This document shows positions 31,814 to 40,179 of a stretch of 41,897 nt of DNA, one piece after another. The notes under the pieces were generated by a model. It was not told the origin of the DNA and did no database searches. It was given only the letters and a program-made list of their open reading frames with translations. This DNA is from CF-161 sp035259145 (GTDB lineage Bacteria > Chloroflexota > Dormibacteria > Dormibacterales > Dormibacteraceae): positions 1 to 41,897 of the forward strand of contig DATFWQ010000075.1 of assembly GCA_035259145.1 (NCBI GenBank). Reading direction: 5' to 3'. Each line of letters begins with the position of its first letter. The stretch's first letter is position 1. Made by a program: the position numbers and the translations under genes.

Positions 31814-34090
31814 GTGCCTGGATCGATACTCGGCAGTGCTGTCCGCCGTCGCGAGGACCCGCGGCTGATCACCGGGCGTGGGCGCTACGTGGATGACCTG
31901 GCCTCCGACAACGACCTGTACGCGGCCTTCGTCCGCTCCCCCATCGCCCACGCCCGCCTCGGCCACCTCGACCTGTCACGGGGGCTGGCCACCCCTGGGG
32001 TCGTCGCCGTGTTCGCCGCCACCGATCTCAACCTTCCGGCGCGGCTCTCCTTCGCCGTCCTCCCTGACGTCTTCTCCCGCCCGCCGCTGGCCGTCGACAC
32101 CGTCCGCTTCGTGGGCGACGCGGTCGCGGTGGTGGTCGCGGAAACTCGGGGTGCCGCCGCTGACGGCGCCGACGCCGTGACCGCCGAGTACGAGCCTCTG
32201 CCGGTGGTCGCCACGATCGAGCAGGCGGCCGCCGACGGCGGACCTGCCGTCTTTCCTGGGCACGGCAGCAACACCGCCTTCGCCGCGGCCTACGGCGGCG
32301 ACGAGGACGCGTTGGCAGGTGCTGAGGTCGTCGTCGGAGCCAGGTTCGTCAACCAGCGATTGGCGCCGGTGCCGATGGAGCCCGACGTCTTCCGGGCCGC
32401 GCCCGAACCGGACTCACAGGTCCTTTGGATCTGGGCATCAACGCAGAGCCCCTTTCAGGTCCGCGACTTCGTGGCCGTCTGCCTCGGCCTTCCCGAAGAC
32501 CAGGTGATCTGCGTTGCGGCCGACGTCGGCGGCGGCTTCGGGGCGAAGCTTGCGGTCTATCCCGAGCAGGTGGTCGTGGCCGCGCTCGCCCAGCGCCTGG
32601 CCCGGCCGGTCCGCTGGGTTCAGAGTCGATCTGAGTGTTTCCTGGCCATGAATCAGGGCCGTGGCCAGGTGCAGGAGATCGAGCTGGCCGCTCTGCGGAG
32701 CGGCGAGCTCGTCGGGCTGCGCGTCCGGGTCCACGCGGACTCTGGAGCCTATCCGGGCCTGGGTGCCTTCCTTCCCTACTTCACGGGGCAGATGCTCTCC
32801 GGCCCCTATCGCATTCCGAAGATCGACTACGCCTACCAGGCCTTTGTCACCAACACCACGCCGACGAATGCGTATCGCGGCGCGGGCCGGCCAGAAGCCA
32901 CCGCGTTGCTCGAGCGCGGCATGGACATGCTGGCCAGTGAGCTCGGCATGGATCCAGCGGAGCTTCGCCGGCGCAACCTGATATCACCTGACGCCTTTCC
33001 GCTGACAACGGCCGCCGGTGCCCAGTACGACAGCGGGGAGTACGAGCCGGCCCTCGACCGCGCCCTGAAACACGCCGGCTACCAGGAGCTGCGCGCCGAA
33101 CAGCGCCGCCGCCGCGAGGTTGGCGATCGAAAGGCGCTGGGGATCGGAATCTCAACCTACGTCGAGATCACGGCGATCGGCTCCGCTACCGAGTTCGGAT
33201 CGGTCGAGGCGAACACCGACGGCAGCTTCCTGGTGCTGGCCGGCACCGCCAACCATGGCCAGGGCCACGAGACCGCTTACGCTCAGGTCGTCGCCGGCAC
33301 CCTCCAGGTGCCAATCGAGTCGGTCAGCGTCATCGAGGCCAACACCGCACTGATCCCCCGCGGGGACGGCACCAGCGCCTCGCGTTCGCTTCAGATCGCA
33401 GGTAGTTCCATCCTTGAGGCGTCACTGGCGCTTCTGGAACGAGGGCGGAGGCTCGCCGCAGAAGTGCTCGAGGCGAGCCTGGATGACATCGTGGCGCTCG
33501 GCGACGGCCGCCTCGGCGTGCGAGGCGTGCCCGGCTCAGGCCTGACCTGGGCCGCGCTGGCGGCCGCGGCATCCGAACGCGGCGAGACGCTCCGCGAGGT
33601 GCACGACGTCATGGTCGAGCCCAGCTTTCCCTTCGGCACCCACGTCGCCGTGGCCGAGGTGGACCTGGACACCGGCGAAGCGCGGCTGGTGAGGCACGTC
33701 GCGGTGGACGACTGCGGACGGCAGGTCAATCCGATGCTGGTCCAGGGTCAGGTCCACGGTGGCATCGCGCAGGGCGCCGCGCAGGCGCTGTTCGAGGAGG
33801 TGGTTTACGACCGCGATGGCAACCAGCTGACCGCCAGCCTGCTCGACTACGGGATGCCGACGGCAAACGAGCTGCCCGGGTTCGAGACCGACTACACGGT
33901 CACCCCTTCACCGAACAACCCCCTTGGCGTCAAGGGCATCGGTGAAGCGGGGACGATCGGCTCCACGCCGGCCATCCAGAACGCTGTCATCGACGCACTC
34001 AGCCACCTCGGGGTGCGTCACCTGGACATGCCGCTCACACCCGAGAAGGTCTGGCAGGCCATCCGGCAGGCTGACGGCCCAGATGCGTAG
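31814..34090 (+). CDS. Xanthine dehydrogenase-family molybdopterin-binding (large) subunit
   Basis: 758-aa Mo-hydroxylase catalytic subunit (CoxL/XdhA/aldehyde oxidase family). The N-terminal a/b-hammerhead domain starts VRRREDPRLITGRGRYVDD; ADVGGGFGAK near 239 binds the cofactor. The active-site loop is NAYRGAGRPEA (A353-R359), the form-II type and not the AYXCSFR loop of true CO dehydrogenase. The catalytic glutamate is E711 in KGIGEAGTIGS. The protein looks complete, yet the FAD (CoxM) and 2Fe-2S (CoxS) subunits that normally adjoin are absent on both sides. It must recruit them from elsewhere or work alone. GTG 31814 follows TACATA by 6 nt, a leaderless layout. Confidence 0.92.
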   Translation: MPGSILGSAVRRREDPRLITGRGRYVDDLASDNDLYAAFVRSPIAHARLGHLDLSRGLATPGVVAVFAATDLNLPARLSFAVLPDVFSRPPLAVDTVRFVGDAVAVVVAETRGAAADGADAVTAEYEPLPVVATIEQAAADGGPAVFPGHGSNTAFAAAYGGDEDALAGAEVVVGARFVNQRLAPVPMEPDVFRAAPEPDSQVLWIWASTQSPFQVRDFVAVCLGLPEDQVICVAADVGGGFGAKLAVYPEQVVVAALAQRLARPVRWVQSRSECFLAMNQGRGQVQEIELAALRSGELVGLRVRVHADSGAYPGLGAFLPYFTGQMLSGPYRIPKIDYAYQAFVTNTTPTNAYRGAGRPEATALLERGMDMLASELGMDPAELRRRNLISPDAFPLTTAAGAQYDSGEYEPALDRALKHAGYQELRAEQRRRREVGDRKALGIGISTYVEITAIGSATEFGSVEANTDGSFLVLAGTANHGQGHETAYAQVVAGTLQVPIESVSVIEANTALIPRGDGTSASRSLQIAGSSILEASLALLERGRRLAAEVLEASLDDIVALGDGRLGVRGVPGSGLTWAALAAAASERGETLREVHDVMVEPSFPFGTHVAVAEVDLDTGEARLVRHVAVDDCGRQVNPMLVQGQVHGGIAQGAAQALFEEVVYDRDGNQLTASLLDYGMPTANELPGFETDYTVTPSPNNPLGVKGIGEAGTIGSTPAIQNAVIDALSHLGVRHLDMPLTPEKVWQAIRQADGPDA

Positions 34091-34134
34091 AGGTGCGGCA
34101 GCAGAGGCTCGGCGGCCGGCCGTGGAGAGCAGCC

Positions 34135-35343
34135 TCACCAGCCGAGGCGCGTGAGCCGGGCCATGAAGCCCGGCGCCGGGATCGGGTCGGTCGTGACGAC
34201 CTCGATGTCGTACACGGCGTCCCCCGCCGTCACGTGAAGCTGCCCGACCTCGGCTTTTGCGGACACCGCTGAGCCGACCGGCGCGGTCTTCAGGTTCATG
34301 CGGAGGACCGTGCCACCCCAGACCAGGAGGTCCAGGTCGGCCGTCGACACAACGTCGGAGCTCGCGCCCCAGGGCAACACGTAGCGGCCGACGGTCTGAT
34401 CGCGCGACACCGCATGGTGCCGCTCCAGCGAGGAATGGGCAGCGCGCAGCAGCGCCCTGCCGCTGTCAAGGGCAGCCTGCAGCGTCGGCAGGCCCTGGAC
34501 AGCGCCGATGATGACTACCTTGGGCCCACCGCCCAGCTGGACGTTGCCGGCAAACAGGTAGATGGCGCCTTCCGAGGAGATGTTGCCGGTCTTGATGCCA
34601 AAGATGCCGTCTTGCCCCAGGGCGTAGTTGACGTTGGGTTTCGAGCCGGCCAGTGGTAGGGTCGCTTGCAGCTGCGAGACGATGTCGACCAGGACCGGGT
34701 TGTTGAGCGCCGCCGCGCCAAGACGGAGCATGTCGATCGGGGTGCTCACCGTCTGATCCACGGTGCCGGCGGCGTCCGCGAATGTCGTGCGATGCAGTCC
34801 CAGGTCCCCGGCTTTGGCGTTCATCCGGTTGACGAAAGCAGCCATGGAGCCTGAAGCCCAACGAGCCAGCACCGTCGCCAGGTTGTTGGCGGAGGGGATC
34901 AGCAAACCCTGCAGGGCCTGGTACTCAGTGAGCTGCTCACCAGCCTGGACCAACACAACCGATTCTTGATTTGCCTGGCGCTGCTGGAATTCGGTGACGT
35001 CGTCAGGCGTGATCGTGATTGAGGGCCCGCTCTCGCCCTTCTGTAGTGGCTTGGCGTCGAGGACGACCAGGGCGGTCATCACCTTGGCGACGCTGGCCAT
35101 CGGCGCCGGGTGCGAAGCCGGCGTTGCGGCGATCACGTTGCCGTTGGCGGTCCCGAGCGCCGCCTGGGCTCCGCTGGGCCATGGGATGGGGCCGCTCGGG
35201 GTGCCGACCGTTGACGACGAGCCGATCGTCTGCGTGGCGTGCACCTCGCTGACCGGCCGGAACTCATTGATGGCGAGAAGCACCAGGACAACTGCCGCGG
35301 CCAGCAGGAGCTTTCGCGATCGCAGGATGTTCACGAGCCGCAA
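34135..35343 (-). CDS. D-alanyl-D-alanine carboxypeptidase (PBP5/6 family)
   Basis: 402-aa penicillin-binding protein of peptidase family S11. An N-terminal signal-anchor helix (12-25) is followed by the three active-site motifs: S84-x-x-K87 in MASVAKVM, S151-A-N153 in IPSANN and K251-T-G in FGIKTGN. It trims the terminal D-Ala from peptidoglycan stem peptides outside the membrane. The C-terminal part (about 310-402) is beta-rich, like the PBP5 stalk. Start uncertain: TTG 35343 or GTG 35334, neither with a clear ribosome site. It is convergent with the Mo-hydroxylase and adds to the envelope genes of the window. Confidence 0.9.
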   Translation of the reverse strand: MRLVNILRSRKLLLAAAVVLVLLAINEFRPVSEVHATQTIGSSSTVGTPSGPIPWPSGAQAALGTANGNVIAATPASHPAPMASVAKVMTALVVLDAKPLQKGESGPSITITPDDVTEFQQRQANQESVVLVQAGEQLTEYQALQGLLIPSANNLATVLARWASGSMAAFVNRMNAKAGDLGLHRTTFADAAGTVDQTVSTPIDMLRLGAAALNNPVLVDIVSQLQATLPLAGSKPNVNYALGQDGIFGIKTGNISSEGAIYLFAGNVQLGGGPKVVIIGAVQGLPTLQAALDSGRALLRAAHSSLERHHAVSRDQTVGRYVLPWGASSDVVSTADLDLLVWGGTVLRMNLKTAPVGSAVSAKAEVGQLHVTAGDAVYDIEVVTTDPIPAPGFMARLTRLGW

Positions 35344-35461
35344 TCTTGACAGGTAGCCGCGTTTCGGACAGGCGGTCGGGTCCTTGACGCCGCTCCCCAG
35401 GTGGGAGAGGCGTGGCGGTTGGCCAGCACGTGAGCCCCATCGGATGGACGTGAATCAGGGC

Positions 35462-36742
35462 TCAGATTGATTGGTCAAGCCGGTAGAGCTTCTCTCCCGC
35501 GTGAGGGACGACGAGGAGGTCCTCGCCCCACCGGTCGGCCCACTCGACGGGGTCGATGGCCCGGTGGTCGGCGTAGCCCAGGTTGATCCTGCGGCAGCGT
35601 TCCTCGGGAATCGAGGTCGCCAGCGTCACCTGGATGCGCGGCCATTCCGAGCCGGCGACGTGGTCGTACGTGCCGGAGCCTTTTACGTGGGTGCTGTGAG
35701 CGAGTACGGCACCGGGAACGTCCTTGAATCGCTCCCACTGGCCGAGGAAGTAATCGCGCACGTGATACCCGACCTGGTCGATCAGCCTGCCGTGCGTGTA
35801 GCTGACCTCCTTCACATGCGGCGCATATATGACGACTTCACCCCCGTCCGCGATCACTGGCTCGGTCTTGTACATTGCCTTTGCGGCCGTCCAGAGGTCG
35901 TCATAGCGCTCGGCCGGCATCGAGAGCACCCGGGTGAACGGCTGCGGTACGCGGATCACGTTTAGCTGGCTTGACAGCTCGGCCGCCGCCTCGAACGCCT
36001 CCAGGTGCCCACCCACCCAGATCCCGTGGAGATCCGGGCCGTCGAGGACCATCGCGACGCACAAGAGCTCGGCGCGAACGAGCTCTGCAGCACGGTGGAT
36101 CACGCGCCGCACCGGGGTGTCACGGACACCGATCGTAGCCAGGCTGGTGCTGAGGGCCCCCAGCCAGTGCGTGAAGTCAATGATCCCTGCGCCGGCAATG
36201 CCCGGGAACAGGTATTTGGCCCCACCCGAATAGCCCGCGACCTCGTGCGGGAAGACCGGTCCGCACAGCAGCAGCAGGTCGTAGTCATCGACCAGCCGGT
36301 TCAGGCGGATTACGACGTCCCGGGCAAGGAGGCCGCCCGTTAGAGCATCCGCCTCTGCTGCAGTGATCGTCCCGATCGTGACGAGGGCATCGTCACGGTC
36401 CCAGTTGTGGTTGAAGACCCGGACGCCTGGATAACGGCGGTCACGCTCGGCGGCCGGCATCCCCACGAGGCCGGCGACTGCGGGCTCAGCCATCGGCGGG
36501 TGTGTGCCCAGCGCGATCAGGTAGTCCAGCGCACCTGCGCGCGGAAGCAGATGCTCGTTGAGAACCCTGAAGAGCAGGGGGATGGGCGCGGTGCGAGTGC
36601 CGTCCGGCACGACCGCCAGCACGCGCTTGCCGTCCAGCTTCGATCGTTCGAGGGCCGCGACCAGAATCTCCTCGGCCGCCGCCGGCGTGAGGACCTCCCC
36701 AACCGAGCCGCGGCCGGCCACCAGGGCATCGGAGACGGCCAT
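35462..36742 (-). CDS. LarA-type nickel-pincer nucleotide-dependent racemase/epimerase
   Basis: 426 aa, the normal LarA length. All key residues of lactate racemase have counterparts at matching spacing: D47-x-x-R50 in PDGTRTAP, H81 in GTHPPMA, H166 and K176 in FPHEVAGYSGGAKYLFPG, and H192 in DFTHWLG. In LarA the lysine carries the nickel-pincer cofactor and two histidines shuttle the substrate proton. Start ATG 36742 (GGGAG 9 nt upstream) was chosen over a much longer open frame. The cofactor-making larB, larC and larE genes are not in the window. LarA relatives act on lactate, malate and sugar acids. Its divergent SDR partner favours a sugar acid. Confidence 0.9.
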   Translation of the reverse strand: MAVSDALVAGRGSVGEVLTPAAAEEILVAALERSKLDGKRVLAVVPDGTRTAPIPLLFRVLNEHLLPRAGALDYLIALGTHPPMAEPAVAGLVGMPAAERDRRYPGVRVFNHNWDRDDALVTIGTITAAEADALTGGLLARDVVIRLNRLVDDYDLLLLCGPVFPHEVAGYSGGAKYLFPGIAGAGIIDFTHWLGALSTSLATIGVRDTPVRRVIHRAAELVRAELLCVAMVLDGPDLHGIWVGGHLEAFEAAAELSSQLNVIRVPQPFTRVLSMPAERYDDLWTAAKAMYKTEPVIADGGEVVIYAPHVKEVSYTHGRLIDQVGYHVRDYFLGQWERFKDVPGAVLAHSTHVKGSGTYDHVAGSEWPRIQVTLATSIPEERCRRINLGYADHRAIDPVEWADRWGEDLLVVPHAGEKLYRLDQSI

Positions 36743-36762
36743 CCACCTATTCTCCCGCCATT

Positions 36763-37596
36763 GTGGCTTCGGCTGATTACGTTGCATCGCAGTTCGGCCT
36801 TGACGGCAAGGTGGCTCTGGTGACAGGAGCGACGGGGATCCTGGGCGGTGCGATCGCCGTTGGGTTGGCGCGCGCGGGTGCGAGGGTGGCGATCCTGGGC
36901 CGGCGGGCTGCACGCGCTGAGGAGGTCGCGGCGACCATACGGCAATCTGGAGGCGAGGCAGTGGCAGCACCGGCCGACGTGCTCAACCCGACAAGCCTGG
37001 AAGACGTCCGACGCAGCTTGCTGGCTCGGTTCGGCCAGATCGACATCCTGGTCAACGCGGCCGGGGGCAACACGCCGGCGGCTACCGTGACAGAGTCCAG
37101 CTCCTTCTTCGACCTGGCACCGGCCGCCCTGCGGGACGTGCTGGAGCTGAACCTGATGGGCACTGTACTTCCGTGTCAGGTGTTCGGCGGTGCGATGGCA
37201 CAACAGCGTTCGGGCGCCATCGTGAACGTTTCGTCGATGGCGGCCAGGCGAGCGCTGAGCCGTGTGGTGGCGTACAGCGCCGCCAAGGCCGGGATCGAGA
37301 ACCTCACGCGCTGGCTGGCGGTCGAGCTCGTCCGGCGCTACGGTGAAGGACTCAGGGTCAATGCCATCGCGCCTGGTTTTTTCCTGGGTGAGCAGAACCG
37401 GGCGCTGCTCGTTCAGCCGGACGGCTCACCCACAGCCCGAGGCCGCGCCATCATCGACCACACCCCTGCGGGCCGCTTCGGCGTACCCGACGACCTGGTC
37501 GCGACCGCGGTCTGGTTGTGCGGCCCGGGGGCCGCATTCGTCACTGGGGTGGTGGTGGCCGTCGACGGCGGCTTCGACGCGTTCAGCGGCGTGTGA
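36763..37596 (+). CDS. SDR oxidoreductase, D-mannonate oxidoreductase (fructuronate reductase)-like
   Basis: 277 aa. Nucleotide motif TGATGILG (21-28), ILVNAAGGNTP (96-105), S157/S158, and Y171/K175 in AYSAAKAG are intact. GFFLGEQNRALL near 206 and the long N-terminal lead-in resemble the SDR-type D-mannonate oxidoreductases (YjmF/UxuB-like) and gluconate 5-dehydrogenases. GTG 36763 follows a TATTCT box by 9 nt, and only 20 bp separate it from the divergent LarA gene, so their promoters must overlap. It likely interconverts a keto and hydroxy sugar acid with NAD(P). Confidence 0.87.
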   Translation: MASADYVASQFGLDGKVALVTGATGILGGAIAVGLARAGARVAILGRRAARAEEVAATIRQSGGEAVAAPADVLNPTSLEDVRRSLLARFGQIDILVNAAGGNTPAATVTESSSFFDLAPAALRDVLELNLMGTVLPCQVFGGAMAQQRSGAIVNVSSMAARRALSRVVAYSAAKAGIENLTRWLAVELVRRYGEGLRVNAIAPGFFLGEQNRALLVQPDGSPTARGRAIIDHTPAGRFGVPDDLVATAVWLCGPGAAFVTGVVVAVDGGFDAFSGV

Positions 37597-37893
37597 CTCA
37601 CACGTATTGGGCTACTCCGAAACACTCAAATTGGGAGTAGCATGAGTCTCCCAGGACGGCCTCCGTCACGTCGGCAGCGTCTACCCCCCGTCTCGCTGGC
37701 GTTGCCTGGAGCGCCGTCCCGGGACCTGTGCAGACTAGACCTAATGGCACCCAGGTGTCCACCGCGAGGTCAGGAGTCTGATCGCCGGGCACGCAACGCG
37801 ATCGTCCAAGATCTGAGCCGACCGGCCGGCCGAGGCGACTGGAAGGGCACCGCGGCCGGCCACCCAGTCCGAGGTCGGTTCGGCACGTGCCCG
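37597..37893. other. Intergenic region after the SDR gene
   Basis: 297 bp. The first 50 bp are AT-richer and carry a hairpin at 37611-37641. The rest is GC-rich, holds an open frame without coding character, and shows no RNA gene or mobile-element end. Confidence 0.4.
37611..37641. repeat. Hairpin downstream of the SDR gene
   Basis: GCTACTCC (37611-37618) and GGAGTAGC (37634-37641) form a perfect 8-bp stem with a 15-nt AT-rich loop, 14 bp after the SDR stop. There is no T-run. It may protect the mRNA end or act as a protein-binding site. Confidence 0.5.
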
Positions 37894-38217
37894 CTATTCG
37901 CCCTCGATCCACTCGGGCCGCTTGCGGAACAGCCCGCCCCAGCCGAGGTGATACCAGCGCTCCTCCCGGTACTGCTCGAGTGAGCCGACTTCGTCATGGC
38001 GCAGGTCGGTGTGTACCGCGTTCCGCGTGATCCGCGAAATCCTCGCCGCCGGCAGCTCCACGATCCGGCCGCCGTGGACGAGCTTCACCGCCAGGCCGTG
38101 GAAGATGTCCTCGTTTTCGTCACCAAGGAGCGACGCGGTCCGGCCGAGCTCCACGCCGCCAGCGTCGAGCACCGGCGCACGGTATGGAGTAGCGCGCCAA
38201 GAGACCTGGTCTTCCAT
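37894..38217 (-). CDS. PRC-barrel-like small protein
   Basis: 107 aa from ATG 38217. YRAPVLDAGGVELGRTASLLG followed by DIFHGLAVKL and GRIVELPAARISRITRNAVH has the strand pattern of PRC-barrel/DUF2171-type domains, small beta barrels used in RNA maturation and photosynthetic proteins and in stress proteins of soil bacteria. The tail (WYHLGWGGLFRKRPEW) is aromatic and basic. ATG 38229 is possible. No neighbour suggests a specific role. Confidence 0.7.
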   Translation of the reverse strand: MEDQVSWRATPYRAPVLDAGGVELGRTASLLGDENEDIFHGLAVKLVHGGRIVELPAARISRITRNAVHTDLRHDEVGSLEQYREERWYHLGWGGLFRKRPEWIEGE

Positions 38218-38286
38218 GGCAACAATCATGCCCGGTAGCGGAGTCCCAGCCACCGCTCTTGACGAAGTTGGTGCGGAGGGCGGGGG

Positions 38287-38700
38287 CTAAGCCCGGGCAG
38301 ATATCTGCTGCACGGCCCAGCCGTTGCCGTCCGGGTCCCTGAAGAAGATGAAGCCCACGTTATCGAGAACATCTTCTTCACGGCTGGGGCGGAAGCCCGA
38401 TGGGCTGGCCACCTTGACCTCGCTGACCTCCACCCCACGCTCGACGAGATGGGCACGCGCTTTGTGGATATCTGAGACAACCAGCTGCAAGCCCTTGAGC
38501 GAGCCTGGCGGCATGTCAACGATCCCTTTGCCCACTACGATCGAACACCCTGACCCTGGCGGGGTCAGCTGTACGAAGTGCATCTCGTCGCTGACCCTGG
38601 TGTCGTGGTCGAGTGCGAAGCCGACCCGCTCACTGTAGAAGCGCTTCGCCCGGTCCACGTCGCTGACGGGTACCGTCACCACCTCCAACGTCCAATTCAT
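38287..38700 (-). CDS. VOC-superfamily (glyoxalase/bleomycin-resistance fold) protein
   Basis: 137 aa with two beta-alpha-beta3 modules. TLEVVTVPVSDVDRAKRFY at the start and FIFFRDPDGNGWAVQQI at the end are classical VOC signatures. Metal ligands would be H or E in VTVPV...HFVQL and the second module; not all are certain. ATG 38700 with GGAGG 6 nt upstream is preferred over an upstream in-frame start. Members range from glyoxalases and dioxygenases to antibiotic-binding proteins, and this one cannot be placed further. Confidence 0.88.
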   Translation of the reverse strand: MNWTLEVVTVPVSDVDRAKRFYSERVGFALDHDTRVSDEMHFVQLTPPGSGCSIVVGKGIVDMPPGSLKGLQLVVSDIHKARAHLVERGVEVSEVKVASPSGFRPSREEDVLDNVGFIFFRDPDGNGWAVQQISARA

Positions 38701-38736
38701 GGTCCACCTCCCCAAACGCACTGCCGGTTGGGCTGG

Positions 38737-39111
38737 TCAGCGCGCCTCGATGTGCAGGTCGACTACAGGAGCGTCCGGCTGGTGGCCGACGAGAATCAGC
38801 GTTGCGCCTTCAGCGACCCAGATCGTGAGCAAGTTGGAATGGTTTATGAAGTCCTGGTTGGAGCCGAGCCTGCCGTGCACATATGCGGGCATGACGTCAG
38901 CCACGCGATCTTTCTTGCCCACAGAACCGGCGACGGTCAGGTTCGCATCTGTGAAGGGCACACGCACCGATGCGCCGATTCCGACGGCGACATTGAACAG
39001 CGTCAGCAGCAACCCAACGGTCAGAACAACGACGACGCTGGCGCAGCCGCACCCGCCGCGGCCTCGCGCCCCGTACCGGCGTGGTCTGCTGGGCTCCTGG
39101 CTCACTGGCAC
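38737..39111 (-). CDS. Small single-pass membrane protein of unknown function
   Basis: 124 aa. A basic N-terminus (PRRYGARGRGG) precedes one strong transmembrane helix (about residues 23-46). An outer domain follows whose end, LTIWVAEGATLILVGHQPDAP, is beta-rich. The positive-inside rule predicts the C-terminal part outside. I do not recognise a family. GTG 39111 lies 4 nt after TACAGT; GTG 39105 is possible. It is 36 bp upstream of the VOC gene on the same strand, so the two may be co-transcribed. Confidence 0.65.
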   Translation of the reverse strand: MPVSQEPSRPRRYGARGRGGCGCASVVVVLTVGLLLTLFNVAVGIGASVRVPFTDANLTVAGSVGKKDRVADVMPAYVHGRLGSNQDFINHSNLLTIWVAEGATLILVGHQPDAPVVDLHIEAR

Positions 39112-39333
39112 CTGTACTGTAGTTCACAGAAGCGAGTCACGCTACGTTTCGGGCCTGCGGGTGACGGGGCGCCGGCGTTGTCTGCGCGCATGACCATCTC
39201 ATGCAGTAACTGCGGGCAGGCCAGGGAGCCTTGAAAGACGACGCGTCTGCGCCTCGGTGGACGCTCCTCCACCGGACCCCCGGCGTAATCGCCGATCCGC
39301 AGCCGCAACAACTGACTCGCCTACGCTTGAGAC

Positions 39334-40020
39334 ATGAACCGGCTCCAGGAGATCCAAACCGCGGATCCCTTTCCGCACTACGACGCCGAGCTGAGACGCA
39401 TGCGGGAGCACCTCAGTGGCCTCGACCTGGCGGGCTGGAACGCGGCGAGCCACTGTCAGGGCTGGAGCGTAAAGGACGTGCTCGCCCACCTGGCGGCCGG
39501 CGAGGCCTACAACCAGGCCTGCCTGGACGGGACGCTGCGAGAGCTCAGCTTCTCGGGCGGCATCGACGCCTGGAATGCCCGCGCAGTCGCTGAGCGCCGT
39601 GATAGGACACCGGGCGAGGTGATGGAGGAGTGGGCGAAACGCCAGGCTGACGTCCGCGAGCGCTGGGGACGGCTGGGTGCCGATGCCCGCATCCCGACCT
39701 CGGTCGGACTCTACCCGCTGCGCCTCCAGGTCCGGCACCTGGCTCAGGAGTACGCCACCCACGCGGATGACATCGGGGTCCCGGTCCCGGACCAGGAGCG
39801 TGAGGCCCGCGTGCGCTGGCGCTGCGCCTTCGGACTCTTTGCCCGGAGAGAGGAAGGCAGGCCCCTGGAGGTGCGGGTGGATGATGGCGGCGTTGTGTTG
39901 AAAGGCAACCACGAGCTGGACATGGACAGCTTCCTCGCATTGCTGACCGAGCGACCGCAGCACCTGGCGGATGCACGCAGGCGCCAGCGCGTGGAGGCCC
40001 TGCTACGGGACCGCACCTGA
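39334..40020 (+). CDS. DinB/MDMPI-fold (maleylpyruvate isomerase family) protein
   Basis: 228 aa. The N-terminal four-helix bundle has the mycothiol maleylpyruvate isomerase-type motif SHCQGWSVKDVLAHLAAGE (residues 39-57), and RHLAQEYATHADDIGVP near 137-153 supplies the later His/Glu ligands of the metal site. A short C-terminal domain with a beta character follows. Family members are thiol-dependent transferases or isomerases using mycothiol or bacillithiol; the substrate is unknown. ATG 39334 follows TACGCT (39322-39327) by exactly 6 nt, so the mRNA should be leaderless. Confidence 0.85.
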   Translation: MNRLQEIQTADPFPHYDAELRRMREHLSGLDLAGWNAASHCQGWSVKDVLAHLAAGEAYNQACLDGTLRELSFSGGIDAWNARAVAERRDRTPGEVMEEWAKRQADVRERWGRLGADARIPTSVGLYPLRLQVRHLAQEYATHADDIGVPVPDQEREARVRWRCAFGLFARREEGRPLEVRVDDGGVVLKGNHELDMDSFLALLTERPQHLADARRRQRVEALLRDRT

Positions 40021-40179
40021 CCGCTTTCGACTCGAGCAGGCACCGCGGGTGCAACCAACCGTTTGCTCCGCCGGCTTGCGAAGACCAGGGTGTCAGACCC
40101 ATCGATTGGCCGATGCCACCGGGGCCGGGCGTGCCGCAATGTTGGTGCGCAGCTCACCGCAGCGTCGAGCCGGCTCCGA

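Noticed and set aside
31814..34090. Carbon monoxide dehydrogenase large subunit (coxL form I)
   Set aside because: The active-site loop is AYRGAGR, not AYXCSFR, and the medium and small subunits are absent.
37642..37983. Small plus-strand frame after the SDR gene
   Set aside because: Pro/Arg-rich translation, no recognisable pattern, and it runs antisense into the PRC-barrel-like gene.
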